Shown one piece after another: positions 42,759-51,691 of a stretch of 64,000 nucleotides of DNA (position 1 is the stretch's first letter; the number at the start of each line of letters is the position of its first letter). The notes below the pieces were generated by a model. It saw only the letters and a list, made by a program, of their open reading frames with translations. It was not told the DNA's origin and ran no database searches. A program made the translations under genes and the position numbers. Origin of the DNA: Thiohalocapsa sp. (GTDB lineage Bacteria > Pseudomonadota > Gammaproteobacteria > Chromatiales > Chromatiaceae). The stretch covers positions 1 to 64,000 of the forward strand of contig JANQFX010000078.1 in the NCBI GenBank assembly GCA_028277725.1, read 5' to 3'.

Positions 42759-43751
42759 TCAACCGCCGTTGGACTGATAGGCCGCCTCGATCAGCTCGGC
42801 ACCGATCTCCTCCTCGAACTGCGCCCAGACCGGCTTCATCGCCTCGACCCACTGCGCGCGCTCTTCCGGGGTCAGCTCGATGATCTCGCTACGGCCGCTA
42901 TCGGCGATCTTCTGCCTGTCCTCGGTGCCCTTCTGCATTGCAACCTCATTACCGAAGGCCAAGGCCTCATCAAGCGCCTCCTGCACCTGCGCGCGCTGTT
43001 CGTCCGACAGGCCCGACCAGAACTCCTTGGAGGACACGACCATGTAGTCGAGGAGGCCGTGGTTGCTCTCGGTGACGTAGGGCTGGACCTCGAAGAACTT
43101 CTTGGAATAGATGTTGGACCAGCTGTTCTCCTGGCCGTCGATGGCCTTGGTCTGCAAGAGGGTAAAGACCTCCGAGAACGGCTTCTTCAGCGGCGCGGCA
43201 CCCACCGCCTCGAACTGTGCCTCCAGCACTTCCGAGGACATGATGCGGAACTTGAGCCCTTTGGCGTCCTCGGGCGTGCGCAGCGGCTGGCTGGAGCTCA
43301 GCTGCTTCATGCCGTTGTGCAGGTAACCCAGGCCGACCAGTCCCTTCTTGCTCAGAGAGTCCAGCATCGCCTGGCCATGCTCGCTCTGCTGGAACCGATC
43401 CACGGCCGCCATGTCGTCGAACAGGAACGGCAGGTCGTAGAGGGCGAGCACGTCGGTGTAGCGGCTGAACTTGGACAGCGCCGGCGCGGCCATTTGCACG
43501 TCGCCGAGCAGCATGGCCTCCAGTACCTTGTCGTCACCGAACAGCTGTGAGTTGGGATACACCTCGACGACGACGCTGCCGTCGGTCTTCTCTTCCACCA
43601 GCTCCTTGAACTTGTTCGCCATCTGGCCCTTGGGCGTGTTCTCCGCGACGACGTGGGAGAACTTGATGACCACCGGATCATCGGCCAGTGCCGCGGTGTT
43701 GAGGGTGAGTGCGGCGAGCCCGATGGCCGCCGCGGCGATGATGCGTTGCAT
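42759..43751 (-). CDS. dctP: TRAP periplasmic binding protein (DctP)
   Basis: 330 residues with signal peptide (RIIAAAAIGLAALTLNTAALA). Binds C4-dicarboxylates or similar organic acids: KFSHVVAENTPKGQMANKFKELVEEKTDGSVVVEVYPNSQLFGDD, MQ-AAPALSKFS, GLKFRIMSSEVLEAQFEAVGAAP (with the conserved Arg for the carboxylate) and QTKAIDGQENSWSNIYSKKFFEVQPYVTESNHG are the DctP marks, matching the malate/fumarate/succinate group. ATG at 43751 with GGAGG upstream; the open frame extends without sense to 44033. First gene of the TRAP unit, cut off from dctQ by the GxxExxY island. Confidence 0.93.
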   Translation of the reverse strand: MQRIIAAAAIGLAALTLNTAALADDPVVIKFSHVVAENTPKGQMANKFKELVEEKTDGSVVVEVYPNSQLFGDDKVLEAMLLGDVQMAAPALSKFSRYTDVLALYDLPFLFDDMAAVDRFQQSEHGQAMLDSLSKKGLVGLGYLHNGMKQLSSSQPLRTPEDAKGLKFRIMSSEVLEAQFEAVGAAPLKKPFSEVFTLLQTKAIDGQENSWSNIYSKKFFEVQPYVTESNHGLLDYMVVSSKEFWSGLSDEQRAQVQEALDEALAFGNEVAMQKGTEDRQKIADSGRSEIIELTPEERAQWVEAMKPVWAQFEEEIGAELIEAAYQSNGG

Positions 43752-44053
43752 AGCGCCTCCGCAGATGTGGTGTTGCGTCGTTATCGTGAGCTCGGGCCCA
43801 GCGGCGCTAGGCCGGTCAGGACCATTGGGCGGCCCGTCTATGCGGACCGTCGGGGGAACCCCGACGGCGGAGCATACTGCAACGCAACAGACATCACAGC
43901 GGCGTGCGGGAACATCAGGTGACACAGCGCAATGAATGGACCTGCCCGGGTGAATCACGGCCCGATCATTGCTTGTTACCGCCGGGCTCACCCCAGGGTC
44001 TCTGCGACACCTAAGAACTAAGTCCGCGGCCAACCAATGTCTTGAAGGAACCC
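43752..44053. other. Upstream region of dctP with perfect hairpin
   Basis: Holds CCGTCGGGG-gaa-CCCCGACGG at 43847-43867, a perfect 9-base stem with triloop, between the redoxin stop and the dctP start. It may end the redoxin transcript, though no T run follows. No sigma-54 site was found for dctP. Confidence 0.5.
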
Positions 44054-44668
44054 TCAGTACTTGACCGAGCAGCCATAGGGCCGGGTCACGGCGTTGGCCA
44101 CCGGCTGGCCGGACGCAAGGTCCGCCATGGCCAGCCGCACGTAGTTTTCGGACCCCTCGACGTCGGCGAGCTTGGTGGTGGCCTTGTCGTCGATGCCTCC
44201 CATGTAGGCCAGCGTGCCATCTTGGTCGATGACGAACATGTGCGGTGTCGTCCGGGCGCCGTAGGCCTTGCCGATGCTGCCCTCGCCGTCCAGCAGCACG
44301 GCCGTCGGGGCGGCATTGCGTGTCTCGGTGAGCTCCTCCGCCTGCTCACCGCTGACATGGCCCTGCTTGCCCGGCGCCGAGGAGATCACCGACAGCCAGA
44401 CATAGCCCGCCTCTGTCGCCTCCCGCTGCAAAGCCTGCATGTTTCCGGACTCGTAGTGCTTCACGACGTACGGGCAATCGTGGTTGGTCCATTCCAGGAT
44501 CACCGGCTTGCCCTTCAGCTCCGCCAGCGACCAAGTCTTGCCGGCCGTATCGGTGCCGGTGAAGCCGGGCGCGGCCTTGCCTACCTCCGGGGCCGCGGAG
44601 GCGACACCTGCAGTGAGCAAGGCGGCCGAGAACGCGACGGCCGTGGCGATGTGTCGAGACAGGGTCAT
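44054..44668 (-). CDS. Periplasmic redoxin (thioredoxin-fold) protein
   Basis: 204 residues with signal peptide (AVAFSAALLTAGVASAAP). Thioredoxin-fold AhpC/TSA-redoxin type: VGKAAPGFTGTDTAGKTWSLAELKGKPVILEWTNHDCPYVVKHY, then AYGARTTPHMFVIDQDGTLAYMGGIDD with the cis-Pro (TPHMF). The active site has one Cys (HDCPYV) instead of CxxC, and a second Cys is near the C terminus (YGCSVKY). Acts presumably in periplasmic thiol or peroxide handling. The DsbD-like reductase upstream on the same strand could be its electron donor. Confidence 0.85.
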   Translation of the reverse strand: MTLSRHIATAVAFSAALLTAGVASAAPEVGKAAPGFTGTDTAGKTWSLAELKGKPVILEWTNHDCPYVVKHYESGNMQALQREATEAGYVWLSVISSAPGKQGHVSGEQAEELTETRNAAPTAVLLDGEGSIGKAYGARTTPHMFVIDQDGTLAYMGGIDDKATTKLADVEGSENYVRLAMADLASGQPVANAVTRPYGCSVKY

Positions 44669-44718
44669 GGAGAGCTCCTCGTGCTGGGTTGGGGGATAAG
44701 GACCGATCCTCGCCGGGT

Positions 44719-44899
44719 CCGTTCGAACGGCGTCTAAAGGGCACCTCGAAATAGTCGAGGTGCCCGTGCGGGGCAGGATGCCCCGCCATTATTCAAGCGC
44801 CCAAGCGCTTGAATAATGGAGCGAAGCGGAAACCGCGTTTTCGCTTCGCGTCGTGAAGAATTGCCCGGACGGCAATTTTTCACTGTCCCCTGAACAGTG
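44719..44899. repeat. Array of consecutive perfect hairpins
   Basis: Successive palindromes with almost no space between: CCGTTCGAACGG (44719-44730); 11-base stem 44739-44749/44755-44765; 8-base stem 44768-44775/44779-44786; 14-base perfect stem 44787-44800/44805-44818 with CCAA loop; 8-base stem 44821-44828/44842-44849, extendable inward to ~13; 13-base stem with one wobble 44853-44865/44871-44883; 6-base stem 44881-44886/44894-44899. It fills the gap between the DsbD-like stop and the redoxin start, both minus strand. Confidence 0.85.
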
Positions 44900-44934
44900 T
44901 CGAGTTGCTGGCGCAGGGCAAGAATCCACGCCCG

Positions 44935-47250
44935 TCAACCAGCACCAATGCCCTCGATCACCAAGGCCTCGGTGAGGATCTGGGGCAGGACCTTGGGCGG
45001 ACCCATGGTCGGGTAGTAGACGTAGATGGGTACGCCGTTGCGGCCGAAACCCGCGAGATAGTCCGTGATGGCCGCGTCGCGGTTGGTCCAGTCACCCTTG
45101 AGATAGAGCACGTCCTGCTCGCGGAAGGTCCGGGCGACGGCGGGGCGGCTCAGCGCCACCCGCTCATTGACCAGGCAGGTGATGCACCAGGCGGCGGTCA
45201 TGTTGACGAACACCGGGCGTCCTTCGGCGCGCGCGCTTGCCAAGGCGTCCGCGCTGTAGGGCTCTCCGGCCAAGGCCGCGTCATCGGCTCGTTGGGCCGC
45301 TGAAGCCGACGAGGCCGCCTGTTGTCCGGTCGCGGGCGGCGGCAGCACACCGACACCGAGCCAGAGCGCGGCCACCAGCCCCACCAACGCCGAACCGGCG
45401 CCGAGCCTCGGCCAGGGCGAGCGCGCTAGGCGCATGTGCTCACGCAGCCAGAGCCCAAAGGCGAGCGCCAGCGCGCCGGCGAGTCCGGCGGCTAGCCCCG
45501 TGGCGCCGGTCTGAACGGTCAGGACCCAGAAAAGCCAGGCGGCGGTGGCGAACATCGGGAAGGCCAGCCCCTGTTTGAGGGTCTCCATCCAGGGCCCAGA
45601 ACGCGGCAACGCACGGGCGAGCCGCGGCCAGAGCATGAGCAGCAACAGTGGCAGGGCCATGCCGAGACCGAGCGCCATCAGGATGGCGAGGGCAATGGGC
45701 CAGGCGACGGTCATGGCGTAGCTGAGGGCCGCCCCCATGAAGGGCGCCGTGCAAGGTGCGGCCACCAGGGCCGCGAGCCCACCCGTGAAGAAGGCGCCCA
45801 GGTGACCATCGGGCTGCGCTCCCGACGGACCTGCACCGCTAGGCCCATGCCCCATCCCCTGCCCGACCCCCATCAATCCGGCGCCGATGGTCACGGCGCC
45901 GGCGAGGCTGAGCCCGAGTACGACGAACAGGTAGGCCATCAGCAACACGAAGAGCGGCGACTGCAACTGAAATCCCCACCCCACCGCGGCGCCAGCCGCC
46001 CGCAGGCCGAGCAACAGAACGCCTAGCCCGAGAAAGAACGCCAGCACCCCGCCCGTGTACGCGAGCCCATGCAGCAGCCGATGACGAAGGCGAAGCCCGC
46101 CCTGGGAGGCGAGCCCCAGGGCCTTGATGGCCAGCACGGGAAAGACACAGGGCATGAGGTTCAGCACCAAACCGCCGAGCAGCGCGAACAGCAGTGCCAG
46201 GGGCAGCCCGAGGTTCGCGTCCTCGGCAGCGTCGACGCCCGCATCGGCGGCGAGCACGGTCCCCTCGGAGACCGGGACTGTGCCGGTCGCGTCGACCCGC
46301 ACCGCTACAGGCCCGTCGGCCGTGGTCGCCCGCAGCAGACCCGACGCCGCGACCGCGGCGACGGCCTCGCCGGGCTCCAGCCTGAGCAGCAGATCCTGCC
46401 CCTCGCGCGACCAGCCCTGCGCCGCGGCGTGGTTCACCAGTCCCCACTCGTCGGCAAAGAAATAGAGATCGCTCGGTGCCTCCGGCAGGGCGGCGGCAGG
46501 CACCCGCAGCTCAAGCGCGTCCGCTCGCCGCGACAGGTTGCCGGCAACGACGCCGGGGCTCGGCAGCGCGGAGCGCGCGGTCTCGAACAGGGCGGCGGTG
46601 GCGCCAGTCGCGTTGGCAACCGACGCCGCGGCGGTTCCACCACCAGTCTGCAGGATGAGCATGAAGCTTCCCTGCTCGGGGATACAGGCTTCCTCGCACA
46701 CCAGCCAGGTGGCCTCGGCGGCCACCGCGACCGGTTCACCCATGGGCCAGCCCGGATCGAGGGCGAGTCGGACCAGGTGGACGGCGCGATCCGAGTAACC
46801 ATAGTTCACGAGCGGTCCGACCGGGATCGGATCAGGAACGGACCAACGGATCGGCCCGGCATCGAGGCCATCTGGAAGGCTCCAGAGGATGCGCGGCGGC
46901 TCTCCCGAGTCCCCCGGATTGCGCCAGTAGGTATGCCAGTGGGGCCGAATGTCCAGCACCAGCGCAACCTCGACCGATCCGCCTGGTGCCAGCGTCGGTT
47001 GCTCCGCGATGAGCCGAGCACGGACATTGTCGGTGTAGACGACCTCGGAAGTGGCTGCCTGATCGAAGGCCGGGGCATCGATGGGTGGGTCCGCGTTTGT
47101 CGGGGGGGCGCCGACGGCGGTGACGGCTCCGGCGTCGACGGCACCCGAAGCCGCGTCGAGCACTGGCGGCGTGCACAGCAGCAGCGCCAGCGCAACGATC
47201 AGCAGATAGTGGACGACCTGCCCGGAGAGCAAGGGTCGGCTGCACCTCAT
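44935..47250 (-). CDS. DsbD/ScsB-like thiol:disulfide transporter
   Basis: 771 residues from the ATG at 47250 (GGAG upstream; signal YLLIVALALLLCTPPVLDAA). Periplasmic N-terminal part with the Cys pair in TWLVCEEACIPEQG, then an eight-helix DsbD/CcdA core with a Cys in NLMPCVFPVLAIKAL and another in AAPCTAPFMGAAL, then a C-terminal thioredoxin domain with WCITCLVNE. Moves electrons from cytoplasmic thioredoxin across the membrane to periplasmic partners. The large N-terminal part and the CEEAC pair fit ScsB-type DsbD rather than the E. coli form. Likely electron donor to the redoxin downstream. Confidence 0.9.
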   Translation of the reverse strand: MRCSRPLLSGQVVHYLLIVALALLLCTPPVLDAASGAVDAGAVTAVGAPPTNADPPIDAPAFDQAATSEVVYTDNVRARLIAEQPTLAPGGSVEVALVLDIRPHWHTYWRNPGDSGEPPRILWSLPDGLDAGPIRWSVPDPIPVGPLVNYGYSDRAVHLVRLALDPGWPMGEPVAVAAEATWLVCEEACIPEQGSFMLILQTGGGTAAASVANATGATAALFETARSALPSPGVVAGNLSRRADALELRVPAAALPEAPSDLYFFADEWGLVNHAAAQGWSREGQDLLLRLEPGEAVAAVAASGLLRATTADGPVAVRVDATGTVPVSEGTVLAADAGVDAAEDANLGLPLALLFALLGGLVLNLMPCVFPVLAIKALGLASQGGLRLRHRLLHGLAYTGGVLAFFLGLGVLLLGLRAAGAAVGWGFQLQSPLFVLLMAYLFVVLGLSLAGAVTIGAGLMGVGQGMGHGPSGAGPSGAQPDGHLGAFFTGGLAALVAAPCTAPFMGAALSYAMTVAWPIALAILMALGLGMALPLLLLMLWPRLARALPRSGPWMETLKQGLAFPMFATAAWLFWVLTVQTGATGLAAGLAGALALAFGLWLREHMRLARSPWPRLGAGSALVGLVAALWLGVGVLPPPATGQQAASSASAAQRADDAALAGEPYSADALASARAEGRPVFVNMTAAWCITCLVNERVALSRPAVARTFREQDVLYLKGDWTNRDAAITDYLAGFGRNGVPIYVYYPTMGPPKVLPQILTEALVIEGIGAG

Positions 47251-47635
47251 GTCGTCGACTCCGAAGTGGCCGGGTCGGACGCTCGCCGCCCCAGTGCGGG
47301 CAAGATGCCGACGCATTGGGAGCCTCCCAAGGGCCGCGCGCTCAGCTGGGGCAATTGACGGGCATCGACCGGCAACAGCGCCCCCAATCACTGAACCGGC
47401 CAGCTAGCGTTGCGCCCGTCAAACGAGGACACAACGGCTTTCCCCAGTTGCGATTTGTCAATTTTGCATGCAATGTTCACTATTGGGGTCGGTTATCCGC
47501 GCAGGGCGCCGACCCTCGTAGACATAACAACGCGACGGAGCATCGCCGATTCGACCACCAGGCCGCGGCGCCCTCAGATCACCCGCGCGCCGAATTGCTT
47601 GCCAACCAGACCGTCCAAACGGAGGACCAACATCC
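47251..47635. other. Divergent gap, no gene recognised
   Basis: Gap between the DsbD-like gene (minus) and the DUF2189 gene (plus); must hold both promoters. No clear motif, RNA or hairpin was found. The ribosome site for the DUF2189 gene (GGAGGACCAACATCC) lies at its right end. Confidence 0.45.
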
Positions 47636-48436
47636 ATGGACAAATCCGTCATCGCCGAGCAAGAGGCGCCGGAAGAGCCGTCACGGAGCGACATCCGTGT
47701 GAACCACATCACCCTGGAGCAGCCCTGGGAGTGGCTCGATAAGGGCTGGCACGACATGATCCGTGCCCGCAAGTACAGCCTGCCCTACGGCGCCGTCGTG
47801 GTGCTCATCAGCGGCTTGATCACCCTGGGCCTGATGAACGAGGGCCTCAACTTCATCGTCCCCTTCCTGGTCGCGGGCTTCTATCTGGTCGCACCCATTG
47901 TCGGCCTCGGGCTCTACCAGATGAGCGCCAGGCTCGAGAAGAATGAGCCGCTGCACTTCTGCCACTTCCTGGAGGCATGGAAGGGCAACCAGGCGCAGCT
48001 CGGCGTCATCACCGCGGGCCTGCTGATCATCATGCAGCTCTGGATGATGTCCAACTTCGTCCTGTTCGCGCTGCTCTACACGGGCATGCACCCGCCCCTG
48101 GAGAACTTCTTCGCCACCGTGTTCCTGTCCGGCGAGAACAATCTCTTCGCCTTCGCCAGCCTCGGCGTCGGTTTCGTCCTGGCGTGGCTCGCCTTCGCCA
48201 TCAGCGCCATCTCCGTGCCCATGATCCTCGACCGCGATGTGGACGGCTTCACCGCTATCCGCACCAGCGTCAAGGCCGTCCTCGAGAACTGGCAGCCGAT
48301 GACCCTCTGGGCGGCATTGATCGTCATGTTTGTCGCGCTCGGGCTGATGTCCTTCTACATCGGCCTGTTCGTCGCGCTGCCGCTGATCGGCCACGCCACC
48401 TGGCACGCCTACCGCGACATCGTCCCGCAGGACTGA
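47636..48436 (+). CDS. DUF2189 integral membrane protein
   Basis: 266 residues, six helices (two around 50-95, two around 120-160, two around 180-255). Family features: VNHITLEQPWEWLDKGWHDMIRARKYSLPYGAVVVLISGLI and the end VALPLIGHATWHAYRDIV, with DRDVDGFTAIRTSVKAVLENWQPM before the last pair. DUF2189 proteins are found in many proteobacteria, sometimes by cytochrome oxidase genes, with no known role. The ATG at 47636 follows GGAGGACCAACATCC. Confidence 0.88.
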   Translation: MDKSVIAEQEAPEEPSRSDIRVNHITLEQPWEWLDKGWHDMIRARKYSLPYGAVVVLISGLITLGLMNEGLNFIVPFLVAGFYLVAPIVGLGLYQMSARLEKNEPLHFCHFLEAWKGNQAQLGVITAGLLIIMQLWMMSNFVLFALLYTGMHPPLENFFATVFLSGENNLFAFASLGVGFVLAWLAFAISAISVPMILDRDVDGFTAIRTSVKAVLENWQPMTLWAALIVMFVALGLMSFYIGLFVALPLIGHATWHAYRDIVPQD

Positions 48437-48701
48437 TCCATCCCTTCCTCGGACAGCGGGGCTTCCTGCTCCGCTCGGGCATGTCGAGCTGACCGAGATG
48501 CCCACAAATCCGACGCCCATCGTGGACCCGACGGCCAGGGACGGCCGCACGCCCCTCGACAGCTCCTCTTCAAGCGGGTCCTGCTGCTTGAACAATTCCT
48601 CATTCGGCTACAGTTTTTGCCGGACGCAGGCATACCCCCGCCGCGATCGCCATAGGCAGCACCCGCTCGCCCGCCACGTCCCAGCCAGCCAGAGGTGTTC
48701 G

Positions 48702-48944
48702 ATGACCGCCCAAGCCACACCCGCCGATCTCAAAGCCGGCACCAAGACCTGCGCCCGCTGCGGCGCGGTCTTCGTCTGCAAGGTCGACGACCTGCCGCAC
48801 TGCCAATGTGTCAATGTGAGCCTGTCGTCGGGGCTGCTCGAGCAGCTCAAGGATCAGTACAACGACTGCCTCTGCTCTCGCTGCCTCAAGGAACTGGCGG
48901 GCAAGGAGCGCGACGGTGACCTGGTGCTGGCCGAAGGCGCCTGA
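48702..48944 (+). CDS. Cysteine-rich CWC-family protein
   Basis: 80 residues: KTCARCGAVFVCKVDDLPHCQCVNVSLSSG and YNDCLCSRCLKEL, seven Cys in the cysteine-rich CWC pattern (CPxCGxxFxC ... CWC ... CLCxxCL), here with CQC in place of CWC. Probably binds zinc or another metal. Role unknown. The ATG at 48702 is the first that gives the family start; the frame is open upstream to 48498 without sense. Confidence 0.85.
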   Translation: MTAQATPADLKAGTKTCARCGAVFVCKVDDLPHCQCVNVSLSSGLLEQLKDQYNDCLCSRCLKELAGKERDGDLVLAEGA

Positions 48945-49077
48945 TCCATACCGGATCGGCCGCCGGCACCAACTCGGAGACTGCGCTCGGCACAGGACCC
49001 GTCGGCCCCGATCCTCCTCACCCCGTTGGCACTAACGCGTCGGCCCTCGCGCCCCATGGCGGAGCTCTGCCCGACGG

Positions 49078-49902
49078 TCATCTCAGACCGGCGCTGGACA
49101 TCAGCGCGCGCACATGGTCCACCGGGATGGCGTAGCTGATGCCGCTCGGGTCCTTGATGGCGGATTCGCGGGTCCGTTTGACATAGACACTGTTGATGAC
49201 GCCGATGACGCGTCCGCTATCGACGTCGTAGAGGGGGCTGCCGCTGTTGCCGGGATAGGCCACCGCGTCCAATTGGAGGATCTTGAAGGGTGCCGACAGG
49301 CGCTTGACCATTTCCTGAGTCAACTCGCGGCCCGAGCCCACCGGCTGCGCGACCGGGGCGATGGCCGCAACCGTCGCCCGATGGGTGGCCGAGAACAACC
49401 CCAGCGCGTTCATCAGCGGATAGCCGGTGAAGGCCGCCCACTGCCCCTCGCGGATGTCGGCACTGCGCCCGAGCGTTACCGCCGGCAGGGCGCCACCCTC
49501 GAAACGCAGCAGCGCGAGGTCGTGCTCGCGATCGGTGGCCACCACCTTGGCGGGCCGCATGATGGTTCGATTGTCGGCGCCCGCCCGATACACGGCGACC
49601 GTCTCGCGACGGCCTTGGTCGAGCTTCTTCGGCACGACGTGGGCATTGGTGATGACGTGGTTGGGTGCCACGACGAACCCGGTACCCCGAGGCTGTTTCT
49701 GCGTCTGCCGCACGGCCATATAGGTCCCGACGGCGACGACACTGCGCTTCATTTTCGCGGCAGTGGCCGCTAGATCGGCCTGTGCCGGCCCAGGGATGCA
49801 GGCGGTCAGCAGAAGCACGGCCGTGAGATGGACAGGCTTCCAAACCTTGCGGGCAATGGGAAACCGAATGGTCGGCGAGGCGGCGGGGGAACGAATCGGC
49901 AT
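49078..49902 (-). CDS. Trypsin-like (S1) serine protease, secreted
   Basis: 274 residues with a signal peptide (VHLTAVLLLTACIPGPAQA). The catalytic triad is complete: His in VITNAHVVP, Asp in REHDLALLRF and Ser in VAYPGNSGSPLYD. No PDZ domain follows, so it is a stand-alone protease unlike DegP. It may act in periplasmic quality control or be released. Its start at 49902 lies opposite the ATPase operon with a 358-base gap. Confidence 0.9.
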   Translation of the reverse strand: MPIRSPAASPTIRFPIARKVWKPVHLTAVLLLTACIPGPAQADLAATAAKMKRSVVAVGTYMAVRQTQKQPRGTGFVVAPNHVITNAHVVPKKLDQGRRETVAVYRAGADNRTIMRPAKVVATDREHDLALLRFEGGALPAVTLGRSADIREGQWAAFTGYPLMNALGLFSATHRATVAAIAPVAQPVGSGRELTQEMVKRLSAPFKILQLDAVAYPGNSGSPLYDVDSGRVIGVINSVYVKRTRESAIKDPSGISYAIPVDHVRALMSSAGLR

Positions 49903-50260
49903 CTGGACTCCTCAGAGGAGTGCGCACGCGGCACTCCGGATTGGCAGCGGGGTCGGCACCGCCGAGCCGAGCTTGGGGCACCGGGCATGGATGGTGCGCG
50001 GACGCGCAGCACAACACGAAACCGCGGCCGACCTCACCGTCACGCCCCCATATTAGGACAGGGCGGCGCAAAGGTTCGACGAACCCGCGTTCGCCGCTCA
50101 ATGCCCGACACTGTCTTCCAACCTGGCGCCCAACTCCATCAGTCCATCAGCGACTACTGATCTAAGGCAAGCGAGCATCTGCTTGCTCTGGCCAGGGTCG
50201 TCCGGGTTCGATAGTCTCTGCGCCGTTCGCCAAGCCCGGCCAGCTGCCCTGGAGCGCCCG
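49903..50260. other. Divergent gap upstream of the ATPase operon
   Basis: Must hold the promoters of the protease and the V/A-ATPase operon. Near its right end is a short palindrome AGCGAGCAtcTGCTTGCT (50169-50186) with one wobble pair. No clear promoter elements identified. Confidence 0.4.
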
Positions 50261-50578
50261 ATGGACGACATCCTGAAACGCCTGCTCGACGCCGAGATGC
50301 GCGCCGAGACCATCGCCCAGGAAGCCGAGCAGGAACGTGAGCGCATCATCCAGGCCGCCATGGCCGACGCCAAGGCCGAGGACCAGCGCTTCACGGCCCG
50401 CGTGCCGGACCTGCACCGGAGCTTCATCCGCAAGGCCGAGGAACGCGCGGAACAGACCGTCGCCGAACTCAAGCGACGTTACGACGAGCGCCATGTGCAG
50501 CTGCGCAATCTCGCCGAAGAGCGTGAGCAGGAGGCGCTGGAGCGCGCCTTGGAGCTGCTGCTCGACCCGCGGCGCTGA
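50261..50578 (+). CDS. V/A-type ATPase subunit G/H-like (peripheral stalk)
   Basis: 105 residues, entirely helical coiled coil (EMRAETIAQEAEQERERIIQAAMADAKAEDQRF ... RKAEERAEQTVAELKRRYDERHVQLRNLAEEREQEALERALELLL). The size, charge and position as first gene of the operon fit subunit G/H, which forms the peripheral stalk with subunit E. The ATG at 50261 follows GGAGCGCCCG. The next gene (subunit C) begins 12 bases later. Confidence 0.82.
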   Translation: MDDILKRLLDAEMRAETIAQEAEQERERIIQAAMADAKAEDQRFTARVPDLHRSFIRKAEERAEQTVAELKRRYDERHVQLRNLAEEREQEALERALELLLDPRR

Positions 50579-50590
50579 GCCTGCGCCCGC

Positions 50591-51661
50591 ATGACCGCCA
50601 GCGCCCAGTCTTATCTCAACACCCGCGTCAGCGCCATGGCGACGGCGCTGCTGCATGCCGACGCGGCGCCGGAGCTGTGCCGCCTGACGCTCCCCGAGAT
50701 TGCGGAGCGCTATGGACTCAATGCGTTGCTGGACGAGCAGATTACACCCCGCGGGCGCGCACGCGCGGCGGAGCAGGCCCTGCTGCAGCGCCTGTTGACG
50801 GACCTCGCGGTGCTGGTACGGCCCATGGATTCCGACGGTCGCGGGCTGCTGCTGGCCTGGGCTCGCAAGTACGCGCTGTTCAATCTCAAGACCCTGATTC
50901 GCGGCAAGCTCCACGGCCTGGATCAGTCGGAGATCCGCGAGAACTTGTTCGACCTGCCAGAGCGCGTCCGGCTGCCGCACCAGGAGCTATACCGCGCCGA
51001 GAACGTGCTGGAACTGCTGCGGGTGCTGGAGCGCGGACCGCTGCGAATCATCGCGCGCCAAGCACGGGAATCCTACGAGCAGCGCCGCGACCCATTCGTG
51101 CTGGAGTCGGCGGTGGACCAGCGCTACTACGCGGAGCTCACGCGCCAGTCCTTGCAGTTCCGGGGCGAGGAGGCGCAGCCGGTGCAGCAGTTGCTCGGCG
51201 CCATCCTGGACTGCACCAACCTGATCTGGCTGCTGCGCTTTCGCTTCTCCTTCGGGCTATCGCCCAGCGAGACCTTCTACCAGTTGGTACCGTCCAAGCG
51301 GTTACTGCACCGCACCCGCCTGTTGGAGCTGGTCAATCTGGAGAGCACCGAGCAGGTACTGGAAGCGCTGCCGGAGCCGCTCGATCGGCTGCTCGCCGGC
51401 ACCACCAACCTGATCGACGCCCAGGGCCGCGCCAATGAGCACCTGCTGGCCGAGTGCCGACGCACCCTGGCGCGCGGACGCTCCGGCGTGAGCCGGGCGC
51501 TGGCGTACCTGGTGCTGCGCGAGCAAGACCTGCGGCTCTTGTCCATGGTGGTGCAGGGCCGGCTCATTGGGCTCACGCAGGAGCAGATCGACATCGCCGC
51601 CAACCTCAGTGCGCCTCCGACGGCGCCGGACAGTCCGCTCGGCATGGCGGCAGCGGCCTGA
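50591..51661 (+). CDS. atpC: V/A-type ATPase subunit C (AC39-like)
   Basis: 356 residues, soluble and all-helical, starting YLNTRVSAMATALL, the usual first motif of V/A-ATPase subunit C (YxxARxRAMxxxLL). It forms the socket on the c-ring that holds the central stalk. The late part (FRFSFGLSPSETFYQLVPSKRLLHRTRLLELV...ARGRSGVSRALAYLVLREQDLRLLSMVVQGRLIGLTQEQI) has the AC39 C-terminal repeat with a final ExxxLRxIxxGK-like region. No lesion. Confidence 0.88.
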   Translation: MTASAQSYLNTRVSAMATALLHADAAPELCRLTLPEIAERYGLNALLDEQITPRGRARAAEQALLQRLLTDLAVLVRPMDSDGRGLLLAWARKYALFNLKTLIRGKLHGLDQSEIRENLFDLPERVRLPHQELYRAENVLELLRVLERGPLRIIARQARESYEQRRDPFVLESAVDQRYYAELTRQSLQFRGEEAQPVQQLLGAILDCTNLIWLLRFRFSFGLSPSETFYQLVPSKRLLHRTRLLELVNLESTEQVLEALPEPLDRLLAGTTNLIDAQGRANEHLLAECRRTLARGRSGVSRALAYLVLREQDLRLLSMVVQGRLIGLTQEQIDIAANLSAPPTAPDSPLGMAAAA

Positions 51662-51691
51662 CGTAACGGCAAGATAACGGTGACCTGATCC

